NCBI RefSeq assembly: GCF_018474025.1
Contig: NZ_JAHCTA010000001.1
Coordinates: forward strand, 248,001-312,000
Direction: 5' to 3'
Length of the DNA stretch: 64,000 nt
From: Alteromonas oceanisediminis
GTDB taxonomy: Bacteria; Pseudomonadota; Gammaproteobacteria; Enterobacterales; Alteromonadaceae
The notes below the pieces were generated by a model. The model saw nothing but the letters and a program-made list of their open reading frames with translations, was not told where the DNA came from and made no database searches. The position numbers and the translations under genes are program-made. Shown in pieces: positions 26,273-35,048 of this stretch; position 1 is the first letter of the stretch, and every line of letters begins with the position of its first letter.

Positions 26273-27968
26273 CCCCGGCCAATATTTCTAATTCTGACCT
26301 CCATCGTTCATTAAACGTAATCGCATTTAATATCGTAACGTTATGCTTCCAGCCGCCCGAGTCGACCAGATTCTGCGATTGTCGTTCTAAATGGTAAAGT
26401 TCAGCATCGCGATGCAAATAATTAACTCGTCCCGATGCTAAAATCGCAAGACAAAGGTCAGAATCTTCAAAATCACCTAATATATAGGTAGGATCAAATC
26501 CCCCAACCTGTTCAAATACCGTTTTTTTAATGGCCCAACATGCAGCCGTTAACAAATCACACTTCTGTTCACCACCATCTTGCTCTGCAAAGTTTTTGGG
26601 CCATCCCTTTTTGGGATGATCATTGAAATACAACCCAGGATATTCAGCTACTGTCATAGGCGCCATCCCGTTGTGTTGAATAGTATCGTCTTCAAAAAGC
26701 AGACGAGCTCCAACAATACCGACGTTCTCTTTCTCCACGAGCGTCAGCATTTTATTCAGCCATTCAGCGTCTCGCGGCAAGACGTCAGAATTTAACAAAA
26801 CCAGATTGTCTGACGCGGTATACTCGACTCCTAAATTATTTGCTTTACCGAAACCAACATTCTCAGACAGATAGAGCACGCTGAAAGGATGTCGAGTAGA
26901 GTGCGTTAGTCGCCTCGCTAACGTCCCGACGGCACTGCTGATGTTAGGATCATCAACAACATAGATTATTTCAACGTCATGATACTCAGAATATCGATCA
27001 AAGTGGGACATTTGGTAGCGTAGAAAGTCATAACGACCATATAGTGGAATCACGATAGAAACTCGCGGATGTTCAATACGCCCAGAGAAATCAACGCGTC
27101 GAACTTCTACCTTCCTATCTTTAGGGTAAAGTTCGCTTAAAAATGGCCGAAAAATAACACTTTTACTTAAGTGCAGCGCATCATGTGCAGTCCAGTGCGT
27201 CAATAATCGCCTTAAAGTTGCTATTGGATTAGTGTCAGTGTGATATAGGTTCTGCACATCAACATCTTGCTCAGTGGATGAGTCGAGATGGACGCGCAGG
27301 GTTAGCTCCCTAGCGAGATACTTTTTTGTGTCCGTGCGTTCGAGCGACAGAATAATCCCAGTATTCACTTTAGTTCCAACACCAAATACGTCTTGTACAT
27401 CTTTTCGATTACACCTTAACTGATGCACGGTATTGCCAACAACTTTCCCTTTGCTATTTACTAGTACGGCATCTACGTGTGACGTTTTATCAACAATCCA
27501 CCCACTTACAAATATATGCTTTTCCGCAATAATAACAAACTCGCAAGACGCTCTAGCTTCGGTGTCTGAAGGAGAAATTACCTGCTCTTCGCTCACCGGC
27601 ACCCTAGGTGCAATAAATTGCTGCGCATTCTTTAACATTAAAGCGATTTTCTGTGTACTACCATCAGCTAATTTGGCTAGAAGTTTGATGTCATCAATAT
27701 CCAGATCAGTGTCTACAGTTATCTGGAAACCATCAGCCGGTTGTCCAATGTGAGCTACGACATCTTCTCTCGCTATTTTTGTCGTATTCGACTCTAGGTC
27801 AGATGACGCATTATCGACCAACGTGAGTGAGTTTACTTTTTCTGAAAGGTACCACCCGATAACAACATAGCCGTTAACGGTTTTAGAGCAAATATCGATG
27901 TTTATAAGTGATGGAGTTGAAGCGGGCCGTCCAATCAGTCTTTTAACGAGCGACTTTACTTTATTCAC
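26250..27968 (-). CDS. Family 2 glycosyltransferase with long N-terminal region
   Basis: Inverting GT-A enzyme. Residues 1-290 are an unrecognised beta-rich region with two repeats resembling each other (WYLSEKVNSLTLVDN and GWIVDKTSHVDAVLVNS), possibly carbohydrate-binding. From about 300 the GT2 domain reads PRVSIVIPLYGRYDF, YVVDDPN and LLNSDVLPRDAEWL with the DxD-type site. GGFDPTYILGDFEDSDLCL is the acceptor-side motif. The start is GTG at 27968, and the nearest AGGA is rather far upstream, so the start is less certain. It is the first gene of the GT2-GT4-ugd-galU operon. Confidence 0.85.
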   Translation of the reverse strand: MNKVKSLVKRLIGRPASTPSLINIDICSKTVNGYVVIGWYLSEKVNSLTLVDNASSDLESNTTKIAREDVVAHIGQPADGFQITVDTDLDIDDIKLLAKLADGSTQKIALMLKNAQQFIAPRVPVSEEQVISPSDTEARASCEFVIIAEKHIFVSGWIVDKTSHVDAVLVNSKGKVVGNTVHQLRCNRKDVQDVFGVGTKVNTGIILSLERTDTKKYLARELTLRVHLDSSTEQDVDVQNLYHTDTNPIATLRRLLTHWTAHDALHLSKSVIFRPFLSELYPKDRKVEVRRVDFSGRIEHPRVSIVIPLYGRYDFLRYQMSHFDRYSEYHDVEIIYVVDDPNISSAVGTLARRLTHSTRHPFSVLYLSENVGFGKANNLGVEYTASDNLVLLNSDVLPRDAEWLNKMLTLVEKENVGIVGARLLFEDDTIQHNGMAPMTVAEYPGLYFNDHPKKGWPKNFAEQDGGEQKCDLLTAACWAIKKTVFEQVGGFDPTYILGDFEDSDLCLAILASGRVNYLHRDAELYHLERQSQNLVDSGGWKHNVTILNAITFNERWRSELEILAGVGADSNE

Positions 27969-28337
27969 GATGAACGGAATCCTATTGGTTTAATTATTAT
28001 TTTATCAAGTCACAAAATACCATACACACAGAAGTATAATCAACGCAGAGGTTGTGTGAGTTAACCCCTGGTGATATTGTTCGAAAATATAAACCAGATA
28101 TAGCTGCGAGCACTTATTCGACAGCTCTGATACCGATTTATTCCGCTGCACGCCATTGATAATTACTTAGCGTTGTTTTCGTACGAAGTTTAAATATCTT
28201 CTTAGTCAAAAAATTGTCATAATATTAGGCTTTTTCGGCATCCTCATCGCGTGTAGCTGATATATTATCACTGGCTCTATTCTAAGCTAAAAACGAGGTC
28301 TACCACACAGAATGAGGCAAGTAAGACTTTATCGCAC
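27969..28337. other. Divergent intergenic region
   Basis: 369 AT-rich bases between the divergent GT2 and tandem sulfotransferase genes. It must hold the promoters of both, but I see no pair of -35 and -10 boxes good enough to name. No open reading frame, RNA gene or long repeat is apparent. Confidence 0.6.
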
Positions 28338-30086
28338 ATGAGACCATTTTATTTATTAGACGCCCCATATTCTGGCGCTGATATGCTGCTGCACCACTGC
28401 GAAGTTCACAGTCAGGGAAAGGTGGTTAGGTTCAGGGATACCACTGATTTTTCTAGGGATAGCCGATATCAAGCTACGAGTTCGATATCACGGAAACTTA
28501 ATGCGCAAATAGGCTCCACTCTTGATCCAACACGTTTAGGAATTTTTGTAAGGGAGCCTGCGGCCCGATTAGCGCATGCGTACATCGTTTTGAAAAAACT
28601 TGGACACACACAAAAAACCTTTCGCCAATATTACAGCGAGCCTCAACAACTCAATGTATTTAATGAGATGCTGCAAGGGCGTAATCTTAAAGATTTATCG
28701 TTTGTCGGTGTGTTCGAGCTGTTCAACACTAGTTTGTTAAGAGCAGGAAAATGGTTTAATGTAGATTTAACGGTCCAACAATACTATGACATCACGGCCG
28801 ATGCGGACGAAATAGCCAACTTACTCACCGCAGAACATAAGTTAGCAATCCAAGATTTGCACGCTATAGATTGCGCACTATACGCCGAGGCCAAAGTTAG
28901 GCTAAACAGGTATTTTGAATCAACTCTTCGGGTAAAACCGCTATCTGTTAGCCGTCAAAAGAAAGTTATTATTCATATAGGTCCTCCGAAGACCGGCACG
29001 TCAGCGATCCAAAAATGGCTTAGGGAAAATCAAACCCAACTGAGTGATGCTGGGATTTTTTATCCCCCTCATACAGTAGATGCTAATGGTGTTAGTTCGG
29101 GAAACTTTTTGTCTCTTCTAAGCCAGAAAACACGGCAGACTCAGTACTTTTTCGATGTTCAAAAATCACAAAAGTTATTATCTGACTTTGAAACAATGCC
29201 ACACCATACCTTGCTGCTGTCATCAGAGCGATTTTACAATCATTTATTGGATTTATTCTTGTGGTTGCCTCAAGCAAAGTATGTCTTTTATATTCGACAT
29301 CCACTCGATCTTATTGAATCAAGTTATCATCAGGAAGTGAAAAGACATCAGCGTGTTGCTCCTTTTAATCTCGCCGATAACACAAGGTTTAGCCGATTAT
29401 GTGCTTTTTTGATGGTATGCTCGGAAATGAGCATAGAGCCCATGCTTAGGTTTTACGATTGCGAACTTCAGCGCGGTTCGAGCTTAATCGCTGACTTCAC
29501 CGATGTCCTTGGGATAAGATCGATAACGCCTATCAACAACCAAAAAATAAACTCTCGGTTTGGATTTGGCGAACTTGAATTAATGCGCTTTTGCAATCAG
29601 TTTTTTGACCCCAAACAGATGAAAAGACTGGACAGTTGGTTATTGAGATCGCTGGACTTTTGGTTGCAACGGGAAAGCCAGAATCAAGCACCGTTCTCAT
29701 TTATTTCGCGCGCACAAGCTGAAGCATCTAAACGGTCTATGCTCGACCAACTCAGCGGCATTACTCAAGTTTATCCTGAGTTACTGCAGAAGGGTAATGT
29801 TGTTAAAAAATTGACGCTTCTCGCGTCCGCGGAGTGGCATCTTCCATTTAAGGATCAATCAGAAAGTTGGGAGGAAGTATTAATTGCTTGGCAGAAACTT
29901 AAAAAGGAAAAAATCCACATCGCAGCTGTAATTGCAAAACGTAGCCGCAACTTTGCTAAACAAGCCATATTGACCGATGGTGCTTGCGTGCGAATACTTC
30001 CATGGAGCCTAGCTGACACGCTACGACTAATCTTATTTAACGGGTACCGCTGGTGCAGATTCAATTCATCGAGCGATAATACCTAG
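28338..30086 (+). CDS. Tandem sulfotransferase-domain protein
   Basis: Predicted PAPS-dependent sulfotransferase acting on a polysaccharide, with two domains in one chain. Residues 5-200 form a divergent copy: a degenerate P-loop in LDAPYSGADMLLHHC and a 3'-phosphate-binding stretch FVREPAARLAHAY near 70-82. Residues 208-500 form a well-conserved copy with IHIGPPKTGTSAIQKWL (P-loop 215-225) and YIRHPLDLIESSYHQ near 320. The first P-loop lacks the usual Lys/Arg-S/T-G-T pattern, so it may be inactive or regulatory. It converges on the tagD-like gene and is transcribed alone. Confidence 0.8.
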   Translation: MRPFYLLDAPYSGADMLLHHCEVHSQGKVVRFRDTTDFSRDSRYQATSSISRKLNAQIGSTLDPTRLGIFVREPAARLAHAYIVLKKLGHTQKTFRQYYSEPQQLNVFNEMLQGRNLKDLSFVGVFELFNTSLLRAGKWFNVDLTVQQYYDITADADEIANLLTAEHKLAIQDLHAIDCALYAEAKVRLNRYFESTLRVKPLSVSRQKKVIIHIGPPKTGTSAIQKWLRENQTQLSDAGIFYPPHTVDANGVSSGNFLSLLSQKTRQTQYFFDVQKSQKLLSDFETMPHHTLLLSSERFYNHLLDLFLWLPQAKYVFYIRHPLDLIESSYHQEVKRHQRVAPFNLADNTRFSRLCAFLMVCSEMSIEPMLRFYDCELQRGSSLIADFTDVLGIRSITPINNQKINSRFGFGELELMRFCNQFFDPKQMKRLDSWLLRSLDFWLQRESQNQAPFSFISRAQAEASKRSMLDQLSGITQVYPELLQKGNVVKKLTLLASAEWHLPFKDQSESWEEVLIAWQKLKKEKIHIAAVIAKRSRNFAKQAILTDGACVRILPWSLADTLRLILFNGYRWCRFNSSSDNT

Positions 30087-30096
30087 CCTAAGGTTG

Positions 30097-30552
30097 CTAC
30101 AAGTGCTCTACTAATGACGTTAGATTATTAACTACGTTTTTAATTTCAACAACTTTCTCCTTATTTAGGTACGACAGCACTGTTTTCAACTCAGTGGTCG
30201 AGATATCCTTTGTTCGCGGCAAGTAAATGACTTTGGCGATATCTTCAAGCTCATCGAACTTGCCTGCCCAATCATCACCAATGGCAAAAATATCGGCATG
30301 TTCACGAATCAGATCACCACGCTTCTGATCCCAACAATTTTCCTCGAAAACAGCGTCAACATAGCGACAAGCCAATAGTATTTCTCGCCTATCCTCATAG
30401 GGAATGACAACCTGTTTTCCCTTTACCTCGTTAAATTCATCTGACGACAACCCCACGACTAGACGATCGCCAAGCGCCTTTAACCGTTTTAACAAGCGAA
30501 CATGCCCTACATGAAAAAGATCGAAGGTTCCATAGGTTACAATGGTTGTCAC
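30097..30552 (-). CDS. tagD: Glycerol-3-phosphate cytidylyltransferase-like protein (TagD family)
   Basis: Predicted to make CDP-glycerol, or a related CDP-polyol, from CTP. The 151 residues, slightly longer than TagD (about 130), carry the HxGH nucleotidyltransferase motif in GTFDLFHVGHVRLLKRL, GLSSDEFNEVKGK and RREILLACRYVDAVF. They end in RTKDISTTELK, the counterpart of the RTxGISTT signature. It lies 11 bases after a LicD-family gene in the same operon. LicD-family enzymes transfer phospho-substituents from CDP-activated donors, so donor synthesis and transfer appear to be paired. The exact polyol is inference. Confidence 0.85.
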   Translation of the reverse strand: MTTIVTYGTFDLFHVGHVRLLKRLKALGDRLVVGLSSDEFNEVKGKQVVIPYEDRREILLACRYVDAVFEENCWDQKRGDLIREHADIFAIGDDWAGKFDELEDIAKVIYLPRTKDISTTELKTVLSYLNKEKVVEIKNVVNNLTSLVEHL

Positions 30553-30563
30553 AATAAGATTTC

Positions 30564-32393
30564 CTAATACGTGTTGTTAACTGAAATCTTCCAAGGCCAT
30601 TCGTGAAATTTATCAGATACTGTCCATGCATCACCATACCTTTCAGCTAAAAAACGTTCTGGCAATTTTGGAATGGGAAAATCAACGCCATAAAAATTGA
30701 TGCTGCTACGCTGGGAAAGAATCGCACTATCAACGCTCCTAATCGACATATTCTCCATGTATAGCATCACTCGCCCATTCTGATACCAGTAAGGGAAAAT
30801 GTCGATCATTACATTGGATTGTATATCGTACAAATGAACGTTGAGGTTGCTTGCTATCCCGTAACCGATCCGATATTTTTCACTGTCTATCTGCTCAACC
30901 ATTCGATCTCTCAATTCAACCGCCTGTTCAAATGAAATCTCTTGGTCGGTTAGTTCAATTAAAATATCGACGTCATCATCGTGTTCAATAAATTGTTTTT
31001 CTCTAATTGCCCCGAGCAAAGTGCCATAAGCCAAGCAGGGTTTGTAATCCAGCCTTTGTAATTCTTCCATCACATTTTTGAGTACGTGAACAACCTTCTC
31101 AGAGGTTTCGAGCAGAACCCCTTTGAGCGCAATGCCATGTTTCGTAAGCTGCACAGGCTTCTGACCATTAGCTGTGCGAAGCTTATTGAGATAACGTTCA
31201 AATTTGCAGATATTCAATGTTGTTGACAACAGTCGAGAATGAATGTTTAAGTCATACTGAATCGACTTTAATGTATCTTTGAAAACCACAAGCGCGAGCA
31301 ACGCTAGTTCGTTATCCATGTCTAAATCATCAAATTCTATTTCAGCCCAAGTAACAAGCAACTGCTGTAGAAATGGCAACTCGAACATTTCATGGGCTGA
31401 AACATCCCGATAACAGATTTCTATAATTTTATTCATCATAGACTGGCGAATGAGTACACCATTCCCATTATATTGTTTAATGTCCGATAGCGTTAGCAAC
31501 TGAGATAATTCAATTTTCAAACGCTCAGCACCGAAATAATGCTTATCACGCGAGTACACAAGTGCGGCTTTATTTCTGCGAAAACGCGCATAAACAACGA
31601 GGCATTTAGCCCGGATGCTCCATCTATCTTTACGATTTGTGATCCGCAATTTACTGATATAACAACGCTTATCGAATTTTATTTCTAACCACGGGTTATC
31701 CTCGTGCGCGGAATGAAATCCTTGGCCTTCCAACACTGTTTGGAGGTTTTTTTTGTGATTAAGCTTCGAACTTGCAGTAATTTTGACATTGTCACCACCA
31801 TTAATCCTTTCACCGTGCTTACCCAAGAGCTCCAAACCAGCGAAGTTTAAGAAAGCGTTAGATTTTTCAATCACTAAACGTATGGCTTTAACTTTGCTAT
31901 CAATCGTAATTTCTAACGGCCGGTGATTACCGCCACCGAAAAAACCCATTGAAGGAAAAATATCGTCTAATGTGGGAACTGTGAATTGCTTATTCTCTTG
32001 CGCGCTGTCTATAAGCTGACCGCATCTGACGACATAAAATTGCGATGTTGTGTCGTTGAGCAAACATATGGAGAGCAGGCTACTGGGTGCTCTCCTAAGT
32101 AATATGGGATCAATCGATATCGAAAAAGCGACAACTTCGGTGGTATCCATGAACGGATTATCATTGCGATTGAGAACCTCAATACCGCAGACCTCATCGC
32201 CGATCGTCGCCGTAACAATCGCTTTACGACTTAATAAAACGCAGCAAGCACCTTCAATGAAAACCTGTCCGCGTTTCGCGGAAACACGGTGAACCACTCC
32301 ACTATTGGGAGAAGCACTTTGACCGATATTTAATACTGAAAGCGCTCCCGCGTCCCCTAAAAAAGCGCAGGAACTTGATAATTTGCCAGGCAT
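30564..32393 (-). CDS. LicD-family phosphotransferase with F5/8C-like domain, copy 1
   Basis: Predicted to add a phospho-substituent (choline, glycerol or ribitol phosphate type) to a glycan. In 609 residues the LicD nucleotidyltransferase core is at about 450-609: YGTLLGAIR (456-464), HDDDVDIL with the acidic metal ligands (471-478), IDIFPYW and the C-terminal FLAERYGDAW. Residues 150-270 include GFHSAHEDNPWLEIKF and YISKLRITNRKD, resembling F5/8-type-C (discoidin) glycan-binding folds. The first 130 residues are unassigned. It shares this layout with the protein at 35049-36797. tagD follows 11 bases downstream. Confidence 0.82.
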   Translation of the reverse strand: MPGKLSSSCAFLGDAGALSVLNIGQSASPNSGVVHRVSAKRGQVFIEGACCVLLSRKAIVTATIGDEVCGIEVLNRNDNPFMDTTEVVAFSISIDPILLRRAPSSLLSICLLNDTTSQFYVVRCGQLIDSAQENKQFTVPTLDDIFPSMGFFGGGNHRPLEITIDSKVKAIRLVIEKSNAFLNFAGLELLGKHGERINGGDNVKITASSKLNHKKNLQTVLEGQGFHSAHEDNPWLEIKFDKRCYISKLRITNRKDRWSIRAKCLVVYARFRRNKAALVYSRDKHYFGAERLKIELSQLLTLSDIKQYNGNGVLIRQSMMNKIIEICYRDVSAHEMFELPFLQQLLVTWAEIEFDDLDMDNELALLALVVFKDTLKSIQYDLNIHSRLLSTTLNICKFERYLNKLRTANGQKPVQLTKHGIALKGVLLETSEKVVHVLKNVMEELQRLDYKPCLAYGTLLGAIREKQFIEHDDDVDILIELTDQEISFEQAVELRDRMVEQIDSEKYRIGYGIASNLNVHLYDIQSNVMIDIFPYWYQNGRVMLYMENMSIRSVDSAILSQRSSINFYGVDFPIPKLPERFLAERYGDAWTVSDKFHEWPWKISVNNTY

Positions 32394-32566
32394 TCCATTC
32401 CCCGTGTGTTAAAGGCTCGAGACCAAGTGACCTAACTGAGCGGTCACAGACTTGTCATTAAAGTGTCATATAATAACGCTACACGCGAAAAAATACCATT
32501 TCAGTTGGAATTGGAAAATACTCTAATCTCCAATTAACAGCCATTTTTCAATGAGTTTGCAGGAAA

Positions 32567-35026
32567 TCACGATACTTCTTTGGCGGGAAAAACATCAATA
32601 AATCGATAATTATAGCCTTTATGCTTTGCGATGTTACACAATAGACGTTCGATTACGTGCATTAACGTGCCATCAATTTGACCGAGCTCCTGAGGGAAAT
32701 CTGAGGGCTTCCATTCTCGCTCGAACAGTGGTTTCAGTGCATCTGGACGATACCAAAACATACTACCTGCCGGAAAATCTCCAACGTCGCTGGTCAACTC
32801 CAAACCCATGCTTGATGCAAGTGCTGCTGCCATATCGAAGTTATCTCCCCAATCAAGATCCTCAATAATTTCAGGATGATAGGGTGGAAGGTATAGACCT
32901 AACGTACTGTCAGCCATGAACGTCGCAAGAATAGAATCAATCTTTGTGGGGTAGCCACCGACTAACGACCATAATAATTGTAGTCGCCAACCGGAAAGTC
33001 GACGCGAGTGAGGTGTTGCTTTAGTGTGTAGTTTGAGGACGATGTCGCAACCCGACAGCTTGGGCCCTGCAACCATTAGCCAAGGTCCGATATCTCTGCC
33101 ACGGTTATCTACTACAATAACGTCGCAATGTTTTAGTTTTGACGTTATTTCGCAAACGGCGTTGTGATTGTTTGCGGTTGTGGTAATAATAATTTGGCTG
33201 GATGTTGGAAGTGGTAACAAGAAGCCCAGTATTTCTGGTAACAAGTCGACGTAAAATACGTGAATATGCACTCCTAACTTGGTGCTAGCACTTGATAAAC
33301 TTCTGGGAGAAACTTGCCAGTCGTAAGAATCAGCCCAATGGTTATATTTAGCTCCTTTGGCAAACGTTGTAATAAGTGTCTCCCTACTCCAATAGGCATC
33401 TAAGTGTTGAAATATGTAATCAAAAAGGCATCGCTTGGCATTACTTGATAACTGGGAACTACCCTCGTATAACCACGTTAGATTGTCCCTGAGAATGAAA
33501 TTAGATTGCACCATGTAACGGTCAACAGCATTGCCCCACCGACTATCTTCGGCCATCGCGGTGACCACCTGCTGATAATCACTGATCGACGAAAATGTAG
33601 CATCTCCCTGACGAACAGATGAGGCTGGGGAACAAGATTTCAGAGCCCTTTTCAGTCGTACTTTAGCGCTTTCGATAGCTGGATGCGTAGGCTCAATACA
33701 ACTAGCCTTTGTGATCAGCGTATCGGCCCGATCAAACTCACCCGCTTTAGTAGCGATATCGGCAAGCCTAGCTATCACACCAGGATGTTCAGGTTGAGTG
33801 TCGGCAGCTCGTTGGTAACACCGCTGCGCATTATCGAAATGTTGCATCTGAAAAAAATGATCACCGAAATGTATCCATTGCCAATACAAATCACGCTTGA
33901 CGGCCGCTCGCCCAATAAATATTTCTGCAGCAACGTTCGCTTTGCCCTTTGTTGCAAGATAAAACAACTCAATTGCCTCATTAGCGCTGCACGGCTTTGC
34001 GATCCAATAGTGCCAGTCAACAAAAGCTAGCAACGATCTATTCATAGTTTTCATTGTCGAAATGGCGTCACCAATGCTCATACCCGCTAAAGTGATTTTG
34101 GGTCGCGGAGACAATGATGTATTTTTACTTTCGATTTCGGCACGTTTGCTACTTTGTCGATTAAATTCATCGATGATTGGTGCGGTTAAGGGATGCGACT
34201 GCCTTTTTGAGACGGACGATACCTTGCTAACATCAGCAAAGGCATGTAATTGCCTCATCGCTTCATCGCATCGTTTTTGAAGCTCGGGTGAAACCATCGC
34301 AAACAAGCTTTCAGGGATATCTTTTTGCAGAAGCGTTGCATCATAGGCGTGAGACCGTAAAGCCTGTTGCGGAATACCTTTGCTTTGAGCAGCACTGCAT
34401 ACTAATTCATTGTCAGCGACAAATGCCGACTGCTCGAACAGCAGTGTACATTTTGGATAGTTTTTTACACAGCTAAGCATCCGCTCGGTGGACAATAACC
34501 ACATAGTTGCCGCTAAATCAGGGCGTTGCCAGAAATCAATATCCTCCGTGCGATCTTGCATAGATTGGTTAAACTGCAACAGTGTCCTGCTGTGCCTTTT
34601 CATCAGCGATGATACTGCAAACTTCCAGTTCCGATACACTAACACAAACCGAATATTCCCCTCACAGGCTTCAAACCAATGGTCTAAAAATAGCGCTGCT
34701 CTAGGATCTTTAGCGCCGTAACCTAGCGCTTGCACTGAACATTTTGATTTTCGCCGCTGAACATAGTCACGTAAATTTTCAAGCGAATTGTCAGGCATCA
34801 GCAATGGAAAGCTACCGTCGTAGCGCCAATCCGTACCATTAACCTGCAGAAAGTGGTTGTGGATAGCGACAATTTCAGCCTCTTCACCATGGCCTTTGGG
34901 ATTTGCGAAACTGGCCCCCATAAGGTCCCGGCCCATATCGACACCGTTGTTAATCATATTTAGTGACACTAGAGAGGTGCCCGTGCGATGAAAACCGCTA
35001 CAGAGGTAAAAGGGCGTTGAGCTCAT
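32567..35026 (-). CDS. Sulfotransferase-TPR-RgpF three-part fusion
   Basis: Large cytosolic-type protein of 819 residues with three recognisable parts. Residues 1-260 are sulfotransferase-like: FYLCSGFHRTGTSLVSL is the PAPS P-loop and RFVLVYRNWKFAVSSL the second binding segment. Residues 380-460 look like tetratricopeptide repeats (HFGDHFFQMQHFDNAQRCYQ, then RLADIATKAGEFDRADTLI). Residues 587-819 match RgpF-type rhamnan synthesis enzymes: VVDNRGRDIGPWL, LKLHTKATPHSRRLSGWR and DFPAGSMFWYRPDAL. This suggests that one protein both extends or modifies and sulfates a glycan. It lies 22 bases after the LicD copy 2 gene. Confidence 0.83.
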   Translation of the reverse strand: MSSTPFYLCSGFHRTGTSLVSLNMINNGVDMGRDLMGASFANPKGHGEEAEIVAIHNHFLQVNGTDWRYDGSFPLLMPDNSLENLRDYVQRRKSKCSVQALGYGAKDPRAALFLDHWFEACEGNIRFVLVYRNWKFAVSSLMKRHSRTLLQFNQSMQDRTEDIDFWQRPDLAATMWLLSTERMLSCVKNYPKCTLLFEQSAFVADNELVCSAAQSKGIPQQALRSHAYDATLLQKDIPESLFAMVSPELQKRCDEAMRQLHAFADVSKVSSVSKRQSHPLTAPIIDEFNRQSSKRAEIESKNTSLSPRPKITLAGMSIGDAISTMKTMNRSLLAFVDWHYWIAKPCSANEAIELFYLATKGKANVAAEIFIGRAAVKRDLYWQWIHFGDHFFQMQHFDNAQRCYQRAADTQPEHPGVIARLADIATKAGEFDRADTLITKASCIEPTHPAIESAKVRLKRALKSCSPASSVRQGDATFSSISDYQQVVTAMAEDSRWGNAVDRYMVQSNFILRDNLTWLYEGSSQLSSNAKRCLFDYIFQHLDAYWSRETLITTFAKGAKYNHWADSYDWQVSPRSLSSASTKLGVHIHVFYVDLLPEILGFLLPLPTSSQIIITTTANNHNAVCEITSKLKHCDVIVVDNRGRDIGPWLMVAGPKLSGCDIVLKLHTKATPHSRRLSGWRLQLLWSLVGGYPTKIDSILATFMADSTLGLYLPPYHPEIIEDLDWGDNFDMAAALASSMGLELTSDVGDFPAGSMFWYRPDALKPLFEREWKPSDFPQELGQIDGTLMHVIERLLCNIAKHKGYNYRFIDVFPAKEVS

Positions 35027-35048
35027 TATAAACCATTAACCAAGACTG

